From assembly GCA_934417455.1 (NCBI GenBank), contig CAKRWK010000004.1:1-16047 (forward strand): a DNA stretch of 16,047 nucleotides, given 5' to 3'. The notes beneath the pieces were generated by a model. It was given only the letters and a program-made list of their open reading frames with translations. It was not told the origin of the DNA and ran no database searches. The stretch is from an uncultured Eubacteriales bacterium (lineage in GTDB: Bacteria; Bacillota; Clostridia; Oscillospirales; CAG-272). Positions 7,227 to 15,188 of this stretch are shown piece by piece. Numbering within the stretch: position 1 is the first letter of the stretch; each line of letters begins with the position of its first letter. Position numbers and translations under genes: made by a program.

Positions 7227-7886
7227 ATGATAGAAACAAGAGGATTAACAAAACATTTCAAAAACGAAACCGCCATTGACTACAAAGACCTGACATTTGA
7301 AACAGGAAAAACCTATATGCTCCTCGGCGCGTCCGGCTGCGGAAAATCCACCCTGCTTCACATGATGGCCGGCATTCTCACGCCGGACACGGGCGACATT
7401 CTTATCGACGGTGTGTCCGTAAAGAATAAGACACAGAGGGAAAAGGACAACTTCCGCATCCGCCATATCGGGTACATTTTTCAGGATTTCAAACTGATTC
7501 CCGACATGACGGTGGCGGACAACATTCATATTCTACGTCTTGAAGGCGTGGATACCTCGGGCGCCGATATGTGGCTTGAGAAACTCGGCATCGCTGACCA
7601 GAGGCACAAAAAAGTGCGCCATCTGTCCGGCGGGCAGAAACAGCGCGTCGCCATTGCGCGCGCCCTTGTCAAAACTCCCGACATCATTCTGGCCGACGAA
7701 CCGACGGGCAACCTGAATTTTTCCGTCGGTGAGGCCGTTATCCGCGCCCTTGTTGCCGCCTCGGTGGGAAAAACGCTGATTGCCGTGACGCATGACGAAC
7801 GGCTGTCCCGCTATTTTGATGAAGTGATAGACATGAACGCCGTCACGGGTGGCCGATATGACCTCGGCGAAGGGACGGGGGGCTGA
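7227..7886 (+). CDS. ABC transporter ATP-binding protein, MacB/LolD type
   Basis: A 219-residue cytoplasmic ATPase that should dimerise and power the permease encoded next. Motifs in order are Walker [10 protein letters not shown] (34-42), Q-loop Q86 in YIFQDF, signature LSGGQKQR (133-140), Walker B IILADEP with D157 and E158, and H-loop H189 in VTHD. The region after Walker B reads TGNLNFSVG, so the D-loop aspartate usual in this family (TGNLD) is Asn164. Size and motif style match MacB/LolD/FtsE ATPases, which drive mechanotransmission rather than classical transport across the membrane. The ATG at 7227 is used. The stop is 1 nt before the permease ATG, so the pair is translationally coupled. 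The substrate is unknown; the gene context suggests a metal-linked role. Confidence 0.93.
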   Translation: MIETRGLTKHFKNETAIDYKDLTFETGKTYMLLGASGCGKSTLLHMMAGILTPDTGDILIDGVSVKNKTQREKDNFRIRHIGYIFQDFKLIPDMTVADNIHILRLEGVDTSGADMWLEKLGIADQRHKKVRHLSGGQKQRVAIARALVKTPDIILADEPTGNLNFSVGEAVIRALVAASVGKTLIAVTHDERLSRYFDEVIDMNAVTGGRYDLGEGTGG

Positions 7887-7887
7887 T

Positions 7888-9090
7888 ATGTTTCTTTTTG
7901 CACTGAAAAATATGGCGACGAAGAAGATTCAACTTCTCCTCGTCATTCTCTCCGTTGTCGTTTCCGCCGGCATCGGTGTTCTGGCCTACAATGTGGCGGG
8001 ACAGGTCAGCGACGGCATTACCGGCACGGCCGGGTACTTCGGCGTGATTGTCGGTCCGTCCGGCAGTAAAACGCAACTGGCCATGAATACCATGTATTTT
8101 ACGGATACGCCTCTCGGCACGCTCCCGTATGAAACGGCGGAAGCATTGGCCGCTGACCCGCGGGTAAAGGAAGCCGTTCCGTTCGCCATGGCGGACAATT
8201 ATAACGGCGCGCCCGTTATCGGAACGACTCCCGCGTTTCTGCGCGAAAAGACGCTCGCGAAAGGAGACATGTTTGCCTCCGACGGGCTTTTTGAGGTCGT
8301 GGTCGGCGCCTCCGTGGCAAAGAAAAACAAACTTTCCGTCGGAGACAGCATCCGTACCGGCCATTCCGCGACGGAAATGCACGCCAGTCCCTTCACTGTG
8401 GTCGGTATCCTTGAAGAATCTCATACGGCGTATGACAATGTGGTCTTTGTCAGTCTTCCGTCTCTCTGGGCGGTGCACGACAGCGGTCATGACGAAGAAC
8501 CTCATGGGGACGGGGACGACCATGCGCATATGCACGACGCGGTGTGCGCCGTGCTCCTGTCAGTAAAAAATCCGTCATATGCTATGCAGATTGTGAACGA
8601 GTACGACGGAAAAATCATCACGGATGAAGATGGGGATTCCGTGGCACTGACGGCCATCGAACCGATGGAAACAGTGCGTTCCGTGCTGGAAGAAGCCGAT
8701 AACACGAAGTACCTTGTATTTGTGCTTTGCGGCGTGATTCTTGTCATGAATATCATTATCGTCTCCGTCGTGACGCTTCTCAATATGATGTACGCCAAAG
8801 GGGAAATTTCGCTCATGCGCCTTATCGGTATCGGCATGAAGAAAATCAACCTTCTATACTTGACGGAAAACGGTCTTGTCGGTCTTGTTTCCGTTCTGCT
8901 GGCTTTCGGGTTGTCACGTCTGTGCCTCGGATTCATGCAGGAATATGTATCGTCGATGGGCGTCGTACTGAACGGCGGCAAGGTGTACCCCGCGGAAATT
9001 TTTATCCTTCTCGGTGTGTTTCTTATCAGCGTGCTGCCCACCGTCATCTGTACGTTCGTCATGTCCCGAAGAGACGGTCTCGGGGACTAA
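7888..9090 (+). CDS. ABC transporter permease, MacB/FtsX type, with histidine-rich extracytoplasmic loop
   Basis: A 400-residue membrane protein with the MacB layout. Helix 1 is at about 15-37, followed by a large extracytoplasmic MacB-PCD-like domain (about 40-270). Three more helices follow (about 275-303, 325-350 and 370-395) around an FtsX core, with SLMRLIGI in the coupling region. Residues 197-217 are very rich in histidine and acidic residues (six His and seven Asp or Glu in 21), placed in the outer domain, and look like a metal-binding loop. The ATG at 7888 is chosen. An in-frame GTG at 7849 lies deep inside the ATPase gene, and the G-rich stretch 7877-7882 is a weak ribosome-binding site 5 nt before 7888. 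The gap to the ATPase stop is 1 nt. I infer a partner of the ATPase and of the lipoprotein downstream. Confidence 0.9.
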   Translation: MFLFALKNMATKKIQLLLVILSVVVSAGIGVLAYNVAGQVSDGITGTAGYFGVIVGPSGSKTQLAMNTMYFTDTPLGTLPYETAEALAADPRVKEAVPFAMADNYNGAPVIGTTPAFLREKTLAKGDMFASDGLFEVVVGASVAKKNKLSVGDSIRTGHSATEMHASPFTVVGILEESHTAYDNVVFVSLPSLWAVHDSGHDEEPHGDGDDHAHMHDAVCAVLLSVKNPSYAMQIVNEYDGKIITDEDGDSVALTAIEPMETVRSVLEEADNTKYLVFVLCGVILVMNIIIVSVVTLLNMMYAKGEISLMRLIGIGMKKINLLYLTENGLVGLVSVLLAFGLSRLCLGFMQEYVSSMGVVLNGGKVYPAEIFILLGVFLISVLPTVICTFVMSRRDGLGD

Positions 9091-9124
9091 ATCGGAAAAA
9101 AGGACATAAAGGATATAAAAATAT

Positions 9125-10066
9125 ATGAAAATGACAAAACTCAGAAAGAGCGCGCTCTGCGTTCTCCTGCTTTTGTGCCTGCTCTTCGGTGCGGTGTCCT
9201 GCGGGACGTCCGGAGAGGCGGAAAAAATCAGTTTCAAGGAAACTCTTTCTTACGAAACGCTGAAGTCCCTGGCAGGTACCCGCGTGCAGATTAACGGATT
9301 TATGGCGACAAGTTCGCCCGTGGACGGTTCGTTCTTCTTCCTCATGAATCTGCCGTATCAGAGTTGCCCATTCTGCAAACCCAACACCAATGAGCTTTCC
9401 AATACCATTGAGGTATATCCGAAGAAAAAGGCGCGTCTGACCGAAGTCCCGACGCAGGCCATCAAAGTCACGGGACGGCTCGAGGTTGCACCCGAGGGGG
9501 AGCCGTTTTCCGACAGTTTCGGATATGAATTCAGTTTCAAAATCGTGGACGCCGAGTATTCCGTGCTGACGGATGCCGAACTTTCGGAGAACATGGCACT
9601 GTGGCAGAAAATTGCCGACTCGGGACTCGTCGACCAAATGTACAACATGTTTAATTACGTCCACTTCACCTGTGCGTGGCCGACGTATTACGGCAAAGAC
9701 CGTTCCGGAAAACCGTTCTACCTTTACCCGGCGGATGCCGAACGTTTCCTCAAAGAAAAAGACGGGCAGTACAACTACGGATACAAGGATGACTATTTTG
9801 ACAGGGTTTCCGACATAGCAAAGGTATTGGATGCCGAAGAGCTCAAGAAAATCACCGACATCATAGCAGAGTTACAGTCACTGTCGAAAGAAGCACTCCT
9901 GCAACTGGACAGCGGTGCCTATACGAGCGAGAAAAAGACGTTTACCGTCGACGGTGTGACGGCAACGGATACGGTGTACACGCTTCTTCGCGGAGACGAC
10001 CTTGTCTTCCGCTACGAAAAACTGTACGAACGTTTCTCCGAATGGCTCTCCGGTTGGGAATTTTAA
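9125..10066 (+). CDS. Lipoprotein with OB-like, DUF3299-like domain containing a CPFC motif
   Basis: A 313-residue predicted lipoprotein. A basic start is followed by a hydrophobic stretch (10-24) and lipobox GAVSC, with Cys26 as the lipidated residue. Residues 51-155 look like a small beta-barrel: GTRVQINGFMATSS, a hydrophobic FFFLMNLPYQ strand, then C81-P-F-C84-K-P-N, and a later VTGRLEV strand. This pattern resembles DUF3299, whose members are encoded beside MacB-like ABC genes, for example, as I recall, in the zinc-regulated zrg cluster of Vibrio cholerae. Residues 190-313 are mostly helical and unassigned. AAAGGA (9108-9113) is 11 nt before the ATG. The gene starts 34 nt after the permease with no terminator between. 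The likely place of action is the outer face of the membrane with the permease. Metal binding by C81/C84 is inferred. Confidence 0.8.
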   Translation: MKMTKLRKSALCVLLLLCLLFGAVSCGTSGEAEKISFKETLSYETLKSLAGTRVQINGFMATSSPVDGSFFFLMNLPYQSCPFCKPNTNELSNTIEVYPKKKARLTEVPTQAIKVTGRLEVAPEGEPFSDSFGYEFSFKIVDAEYSVLTDAELSENMALWQKIADSGLVDQMYNMFNYVHFTCAWPTYYGKDRSGKPFYLYPADAERFLKEKDGQYNYGYKDDYFDRVSDIAKVLDAEELKKITDIIAELQSLSKEALLQLDSGAYTSEKKTFTVDGVTATDTVYTLLRGDDLVFRYEKLYERFSEWLSGWEF

Positions 10067-10076
10067 TAACGGACAG

Positions 10077-10110
10077 AACCGACGAGCGGGCACGGCCTTC
10101 CGTCGGTTTT
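10077..10110 (+). terminator. Probable intrinsic terminator after the lipoprotein gene
   Basis: AACCGACG (10077-10084) pairs with CGTCGGTT (10101-10108), an 8-bp stem with a 16-nt loop, ending in a TTTT run at 10107-10110. It begins 11 nt after the stop codon. The large loop and short T-run make it weaker than the hairpin at 3033-3072, and some read-through to the next gene is possible since no promoter is evident between them. Confidence 0.6.
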
Positions 10111-10130
10111 GTAAATAATAATATACATTC

Positions 10131-10135
10131 AGGTG
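10131..10135 (+). promoter_or_regulatory. Shine-Dalgarno that fixes the start of the beta-lactamase-fold gene
   Basis: AGGTG lies 5 nt before the ATG at 10141. The frame is open upstream to an ATG at 10042, inside the lipoprotein gene, but that would translate through the terminator hairpin. Confidence 0.6.
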
Positions 10136-10140
10136 CTTTT

Positions 10141-12198
10141 ATGGAAAAGTGGAAAAGAAATGCGGTTCGGCTTTTGTGCGGATTGGCATTGGAAGAAAAA
10201 AACAATCCGTCCGTTATCGAAACGGTACCGCAGAAAACATCGGTTTCTGCTCCCGCGGGGGAAGACTTTCCGAAAAGAACCCCGGACGCGGCGGGCGTTG
10301 CGTCCGGGGTTCTCGCAGACATGCTCTCGGCGATGGAAGCCGATCGCCGCGTTATGCTGCACTGCCTGTACGTCGTGAAGGACGGGCGGGAAATTCTTTC
10401 TGTCGCGCATCCGGGGTATGACGTGCACATACGCTACCTGTCTCATTCCATGGCAAAAAGTGTGACGGGGATTGTCATCGGCATGCTGACGGACGACGGG
10501 ACGCTTCGTACGGACGACCGGGTGCTTTCCTTTTTCCCGGACATCGTTGTGAAGGACAAACGGGTAGCGGACATGACGGTGGAAGACCTTCTTATCATGG
10601 CTTCCGGCGTTCCGTATGCCGAGGCCGGTTCCGTTACGGACGAAAAGTGGACGGAAGCCTTCTTTTCTTCTCCTCTTCGCTTCGCGCCGGGGAGCAACTA
10701 CGCATATAACAGCATGAATTCTTATATTCTGGCGAGAATCGCAGAGGTTGCGAGCGGGGAAGATTTCGTGTCCCTTGTCGGACGACGGCTGTTCGCGCCG
10801 CTCGGAATTACCGATTTTCTTTGGGAAAGAAGCCCTGAGGGAACGGCAAAAGGCGGATTCGGACTCTATCTTTCTGCCGTGTCGTGGGCAAAAATCGGAC
10901 AGATGATGGCGGAAGGCGGACTTTGGAAAGGGAAGAGGCTGCTTTCGCAGGCGTGGATTTCCCGCTCTGTTACAACGCACAGTATCACCCCGTCGTCCAC
11001 CGGTGACTTCAACTACGGGTATCACCTATGGGTGGCCAGAGAGGGTAGCGAATTCCTTTTCAACGGCATGCTCGGGCAGAACGTATGGATTTGTCCGGAC
11101 AGGCACATCGTCGCTGTTCTGCTGTCGGGCAACAACGAAATTTTCCAACAGAGCCCTGCTCTGAACATCCTGCGGACATATCTCGGAGAAGATGTCATGC
11201 CGTCCCTGTCGGGACGTGCGGGACGTCGGGCACTGAAAGCGAAAAAGAAGAACTTTTTTGCCGGTCGGCACTGGATACGTCCTCTGCCGGAGAAAAAAAC
11301 TTTGGCCGCAAGGCTCGGGCTTGTGTCAAAAACACCGTATGACTCCGCGTGGGACGAACTTCTCGGCGTGTATGAATTTCCGGTTAATATGGCGGCGCCG
11401 CTCCCCGTGTTTGTCCGTATGATGCAGAACAACTTTACGGGCGGTATCCGCCGTCTGACCGTGACGAAAGAGGGGGAGAGAATTGTCCTCCGCTTGCTCC
11501 TCGGAGACGACGACACCGAAATTTATCTGCCGGTCGGGTTGTACGGCTACCGCACATGCACCGCAACGTTCGGTGGCGAACCTTATCTTGTCCGCGCGTT
11601 TGGAGAGGCGGCAGAAGATGAGGATAGAAACCGCGTCTTCAAAATCGAATTTATCTTTCCGGAACTGCCGAATGTCAGAAAAATCAAACTTTCCTTTACA
11701 TCAGAGGGACATTTGCTTCTTCGCATGAGCGAGGTGCCCGACCGTCGGATTGTGGATTCCTATCTTGCCGCATTCACTTCGGAGGAGGGAAAATACGCCT
11801 TTTTCCTTGACCTTCTGAAAAAGAAGGCGGGCGAAGATTTTCTCGGACGTGCAGTGGCCGCCGTCTTTTCTCCGTCTGTTTCGGGTGTCCGCACCGATGC
11901 GGAAGACAAAGCGGCGTTTTTCGCGCGGTGTGAACGCGAACGCACGGCGAGACTGTCTGCCGCCGGTCATATCGTCCGTATGATAACCCGTTTTGTCGGT
12001 GCCGATGACGAACGGACGGAGGATGCACGGCGCGGGCTGTTTTCCCTTTTCGGGTTCGGCCGCCGAAAGGGAAGAGACGGAGATGACCTGCCTCCGGCCG
12101 ACAGAGCGGAGGACATACCGCCCGACGGAATTGTCCTTCCGTCGGGCGACACGGAACCTGCGGATTTGCAAGAAGAAAATCCTTCCGAAAACGGTTGA
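10141..12198 (+). CDS. Serine beta-lactamase-fold hydrolase (PF00144-like) with long uncharacterised C-terminal extension
   Basis: A 685-residue protein. Residues about 55-365 form a class C beta-lactamase/DD-peptidase-like domain: S103-M-A-K106 (SxxK nucleophile motif), Y189-N-S191 within YAYNSMNSY (second motif), and FNGMLGQ with N308-G309 (third-motif region). Such domains occur in esterases, D-amino acid peptidases and penicillin-binding-like enzymes; resistance to beta-lactams should not be assumed. Residues about 400-640 carry no motif I know: a predicted beta-rich part (about 410-540) followed by a helical part. The last 45 residues are acidic and proline-rich and look disordered. No clear signal peptide is visible, so either it is cytoplasmic or the short hydrophobic stretch near 8-16 acts atypically. 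It is separated from the lipoprotein gene by a probable terminator. Its stop codon lies in the next promoter. Confidence 0.82.
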   Translation: MEKWKRNAVRLLCGLALEEKNNPSVIETVPQKTSVSAPAGEDFPKRTPDAAGVASGVLADMLSAMEADRRVMLHCLYVVKDGREILSVAHPGYDVHIRYLSHSMAKSVTGIVIGMLTDDGTLRTDDRVLSFFPDIVVKDKRVADMTVEDLLIMASGVPYAEAGSVTDEKWTEAFFSSPLRFAPGSNYAYNSMNSYILARIAEVASGEDFVSLVGRRLFAPLGITDFLWERSPEGTAKGGFGLYLSAVSWAKIGQMMAEGGLWKGKRLLSQAWISRSVTTHSITPSSTGDFNYGYHLWVAREGSEFLFNGMLGQNVWICPDRHIVAVLLSGNNEIFQQSPALNILRTYLGEDVMPSLSGRAGRRALKAKKKNFFAGRHWIRPLPEKKTLAARLGLVSKTPYDSAWDELLGVYEFPVNMAAPLPVFVRMMQNNFTGGIRRLTVTKEGERIVLRLLLGDDDTEIYLPVGLYGYRTCTATFGGEPYLVRAFGEAAEDEDRNRVFKIEFIFPELPNVRKIKLSFTSEGHLLLRMSEVPDRRIVDSYLAAFTSEEGKYAFFLDLLKKKAGEDFLGRAVAAVFSPSVSGVRTDAEDKAAFFARCERERTARLSAAGHIVRMITRFVGADDERTEDARRGLFSLFGFGRRKGRDGDDLPPADRAEDIPPDGIVLPSGDTEPADLQEENPSENG
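12119..12148. repeat. Perfect 12-bp inverted repeat near the 3' end of the beta-lactamase-fold gene
   Basis: CGCCCGACGGAA (12119-12130) and TTCCGTCGGGCG (12137-12148) form a perfect GC-rich stem with loop TTGTCC. It is inside coding sequence, about 50 nt before the stop, and is not followed by a T-run, so it is not a standard terminator. Confidence 0.7.
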
Positions 12199-12223
12199 CT
12201 TTTTTCTTTGATTTTGGTAGAAT
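12195..12223 (+). promoter_or_regulatory. Sigma-A promoter for the M16 peptidase gene
   Basis: -35 TTGACT (12195-12200), a 17-bp spacer, and -10 TAGAAT (12218-12223) preceded by TGG (extended -10). The -35 contains the TGA stop of the upstream gene (12196-12198). The predicted start is near 12230, giving a leader of about 64 nt. Confidence 0.8.
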
Positions 12224-12282
12224 AAAGAAAAATGCAATTTTTGCCTGTCCTGCCTTCATGTGCGGGGCAAATTTGCGGAAAC

Positions 12283-12286
12283 GGAG
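12283..12286 (+). promoter_or_regulatory. Shine-Dalgarno that fixes the M16 peptidase start
   Basis: GGAG (within CGGAGAG) lies 7 nt before the ATG at 12294. The frame is open upstream to a TTG at 12195, but that codon is part of the promoter -35 box and cannot be on the main transcript. Confidence 0.7.
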
Positions 12287-12293
12287 AGACAAA

Positions 12294-15179
12294 ATGAAAG
12301 TAACCGACCTTCTGCACGGATTCCGCGTGACCGGTATCCGTCATCTTGCCGAAATCGATGCCGATATGGTGGAGATGGTGTATGAAAAAAACGGTGCCGG
12401 CCTTATCTGGCTTGACCGCAAAGACACGCACAAAACATTCGCCGTTACCTTCAAGACCATTCCCGACGATTCGACAGGCGTGTTTCATATCATCGAACAT
12501 TCCGTCCTTTGCGGTTCGGATAAATATCCCATCAAGGACCCCTTTGTGGAACTTCTGAAAAGTTCACTGCAGACGTTTCTCAACGCCATGACCTTCCCCG
12601 ACAAAACCATGTACCCGGTGTCCAGCCGCAACGACAAGGATTTTCTGAACCTTGTGGACATTTACATGGACGCCGTTCTGCATCCGCAGATTCTGACAAA
12701 ACCGGAAATCTTCTATCAGGAAGGTTGGCATTATGACTGGACGGATAAAGACAGCGAGCCTACCTTCAAGGGCGTTGTTTTCAATGAAATGAAGGGCGCG
12801 TATTCGTCCGTGGACGACCTTGTCGGGGAAGAAATGAAAAAACTCATGTATCCCGACATCTGCTACGGCAAGGACTCCGGCGGTAACCCCGTACACATTC
12901 CGGATTTGACCTACGAAAAATTCGTCGCCTGTCACCAAAAATATTATCACCCTTCCAATTCCCGCATTTTCCTCGACGGCGAAATGAATATCGCCGAGGT
13001 GCTGGCGAAACTGGATTCCTTTCTTTCCGCGTACGACAGGCTGGACATCGACGCGACCGTTCCCATGCAGGCGCCGAAGGGTGAGCGCGTGGCCGAGGCC
13101 GAATACGAACTGGCTGAGAACGAAGACCCGGAAGGAAAGACCCGCCTTGTGCTCGGATATATGGGCTTCCCGTACGACGATCAGAAAGACAGTCTGGCGC
13201 TCTCCGTCCTTACCCGCGTGCTTTGCGGAAGCAACGAGTCGCCTCTGAAAGCGGCGCTTCTCTCCGAGGGACTTTGCCAGGATGTGAGCATCCCGCAGTA
13301 TGACAGCATTCAGCAGAGTTCGGTGCTGGTGGACGTGCAAAACGTGAAAGAAGAAAATATTCCGAAAATCCGTGCCGTTATCCGCGATGTCTTTGAAAAG
13401 GCTGCGAGCGGCGGTCTGGAGCCCGCCCGTATGACAGCCGCGCTCAACAGCATGGAATTCCGTCTGCGCGAAAGAGACTTCGGACGTACCCCGCGCGGGC
13501 TTGTCTATGCCATTTCTTCGATGGAATCATGGCTGTACGGCGGTGACCCCGCGCAGAATCTTTGTTATGACGCGTCGCTCGTCTTCCTCAGAGAAAACCT
13601 GACCACCGGTTATTTTGAGAACCTGTTGCGCCGGGTGTTCCTTGAAAACCCGCATACGGCCGTGCTGACCATGCGTCCCTCGAAAACGCTGGCCGACCGC
13701 CGCATGGCCGACGAAAAAGAACGGCTGACCAAGGCCAAAGCATCGTGGAGCGAAGAAAAGAAGGAAGAAATCCTTGAGCTTAACCGTCGCCTGCTCGCCT
13801 GGCAGCAGACCGATGATACGGCGGAAAATCTGGCAACGCTGCCGCAACTGTCCCTGTCGGACATTTCCGACAAACCGGAAAAACTTCCTCTTCGCGTAGA
13901 AAAGACGGACGGCGTTACCGTTCTGCACCACGACGTGCCGACCGGCGGCATTCTTTACACCGATATGCTCTTCAATATCGCCGACGCCACGGCCGACGAC
14001 GTGAAACTTCTTTCTCTTCTTTGCAATCTCTTTACCCGTACCGCTACGGAAAAGCATGACGCGCTGTCCTTGCAGGACGAGATTTCCACATGGCTCGGTT
14101 ATCTGTCCATGACGGTGCAGACGTATCATGCGGAAGGAAAAGAGGACGGCAAGGTGTATCTTTCCGTCAACGCGGGCGTTCTCGAAAAGAACCGCGATAA
14201 ACTTCCCGAACTTCTGTCAGAAGTGCTTTTCACCTCTCTTTTCAATAACAAGGAACAAATTCTCAACATTCTCCGTCAGATGAAGATGGATGCAGAGAAT
14301 TATATCGTGGGCGGCGGACATATGCTGTCCCTGTACCGCACGCAGGCCGGTCTTGTCGGTTACGGTGCCGCCGTCGAATATTTCCGCGGCTACGAAAACT
14401 ATCTGTGGGTGAAAGACACGGAGAAGAATTTCGACAAAAAAGCGGACGCGCTTTGCGTATCCCTTGCCGCGGCGCTTCGCCGGTATATCACGAAAGACCG
14501 GCTGATTCTGTCCGTGACGGGTGAGGCGGACGCCGCTTACCTGTCAAAACTCATCGGTCTTCTGCCGTCGGACGGCGTTACGCCGGCGGTATACACCGCG
14601 CTCCGGCCTCTCGGCGCGCATAAGGAAGGCATCCGTATTCCGTCGCAGATTTCCTTTGCTGTCCGCGCGGGCAAAGCACCGGTATATACCGGCACAATGG
14701 GTGTGGCGGAAAACCTGGTTTCCTATGAGTATCTCTGGAACCGTATCCGTGTGCAGGGGGGCGCATACGGCGCCGGACTTGTTACGCGCAAAAACGGCAT
14801 GCTGTTCTGCTATTCCTACCGTGATCCCAAGCCGAAAAACTCTCTCTCCGTGTATGAAGGCGTGCCTGCCTTCCTTCGCGATTTCTGCAGGGGCGATGTG
14901 TCCGTTGAAAAATACATCATCGGTGCGGTCGGTTCGTCCGAGCCGCTGATGTCCCCCCGTGCCCTCGGAGATGCCGCTACCGTGGAATATATGTGCGAGG
15001 TTACCTATGAGGACGTCTGCCGTGTCCGTCGTGAAATGCTTGCGACCGATACGGCGGCACTCGCCGCACTGGCCGACACCATGGAAAAGGCGTATGCCGT
15101 AGGCGGCATCTGCGTTGTCGGCGGCAAGGATAAACTTGCCGATTGCGAGGATGTTCTTGATGCCGTGGTAGACATGTAA
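12294..15179 (+). CDS. M16C zinc metallopeptidase, presequence protease (PreP/falcilysin)-like
   Basis: A 961-residue single-chain clamshell peptidase that degrades short, unstructured peptides inside a closed chamber. The inverted zinc motif is H65-I-I-E68-H69 (two zinc ligands and the catalytic Glu), and the distal ligand is E165 in VVFNEMKG. SLQTFLNAMTFPDKTMYP and the following R-N-D-K-D-F segment are typical of the M16C group. An M16C-associated central region follows. The C-terminal half carries YEYLWNRIRVQGGAYGAG, with the arginine and tyrosine that hold the substrate. Length is close to the usual 960-1000 residues of bacterial PreP-like enzymes. No signal peptide is seen, so the enzyme is probably cytoplasmic. 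It has its own promoter at 12195-12223. The ATG at 12294 is used because GGAG precedes it. The gene ends 9 nt before the M50-like gene and is likely co-transcribed with it. Confidence 0.95.
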   Translation: MKVTDLLHGFRVTGIRHLAEIDADMVEMVYEKNGAGLIWLDRKDTHKTFAVTFKTIPDDSTGVFHIIEHSVLCGSDKYPIKDPFVELLKSSLQTFLNAMTFPDKTMYPVSSRNDKDFLNLVDIYMDAVLHPQILTKPEIFYQEGWHYDWTDKDSEPTFKGVVFNEMKGAYSSVDDLVGEEMKKLMYPDICYGKDSGGNPVHIPDLTYEKFVACHQKYYHPSNSRIFLDGEMNIAEVLAKLDSFLSAYDRLDIDATVPMQAPKGERVAEAEYELAENEDPEGKTRLVLGYMGFPYDDQKDSLALSVLTRVLCGSNESPLKAALLSEGLCQDVSIPQYDSIQQSSVLVDVQNVKEENIPKIRAVIRDVFEKAASGGLEPARMTAALNSMEFRLRERDFGRTPRGLVYAISSMESWLYGGDPAQNLCYDASLVFLRENLTTGYFENLLRRVFLENPHTAVLTMRPSKTLADRRMADEKERLTKAKASWSEEKKEEILELNRRLLAWQQTDDTAENLATLPQLSLSDISDKPEKLPLRVEKTDGVTVLHHDVPTGGILYTDMLFNIADATADDVKLLSLLCNLFTRTATEKHDALSLQDEISTWLGYLSMTVQTYHAEGKEDGKVYLSVNAGVLEKNRDKLPELLSEVLFTSLFNNKEQILNILRQMKMDAENYIVGGGHMLSLYRTQAGLVGYGAAVEYFRGYENYLWVKDTEKNFDKKADALCVSLAAALRRYITKDRLILSVTGEADAAYLSKLIGLLPSDGVTPAVYTALRPLGAHKEGIRIPSQISFAVRAGKAPVYTGTMGVAENLVSYEYLWNRIRVQGGAYGAGLVTRKNGMLFCYSYRDPKPKNSLSVYEGVPAFLRDFCRGDVSVEKYIIGAVGSSEPLMSPRALGDAATVEYMCEVTYEDVCRVRREMLATDTAALAALADTMEKAYAVGGICVVGGKDKLADCEDVLDAVVDM

Positions 15180-15188
15180 TAAGAAATT

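Noticed and set aside
10098..10127. A promoter for the gene at 10141 (TATACA at 10122-10127)
   Set aside because: The only -35 candidate is poor (TTCCGT, 18-bp spacer), and the start would fall on the ribosome-binding site, so it is not supported.
10129..11025. A 298-codon minus-strand frame opposite the beta-lactamase-fold gene
   Set aside because: It is antisense to the SxxK domain and its composition is basic and without motif.
10141..12198. Calling this gene an antibiotic-resistance beta-lactamase
   Set aside because: The SxxK and Tyr motifs are shared by esterases and peptidases, there is no clear export signal, and the protein is nearly twice the length of a class C enzyme.
12162..12205. 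A terminator between the beta-lactamase-fold gene and the M16 gene (GGATTT/AAATCC stem and the T-run at 12200-12205)
   Set aside because: The stem is AT-rich and ends 17 nt before the T-run, which is itself the spacer of the promoter at 12195-12223.
12564..13340. A 258-codon minus-strand frame opposite the M16 peptidase
   Set aside because: It is antisense to the conserved N-terminal M16 domain and shows only His/Val/Phe-rich shadow composition.
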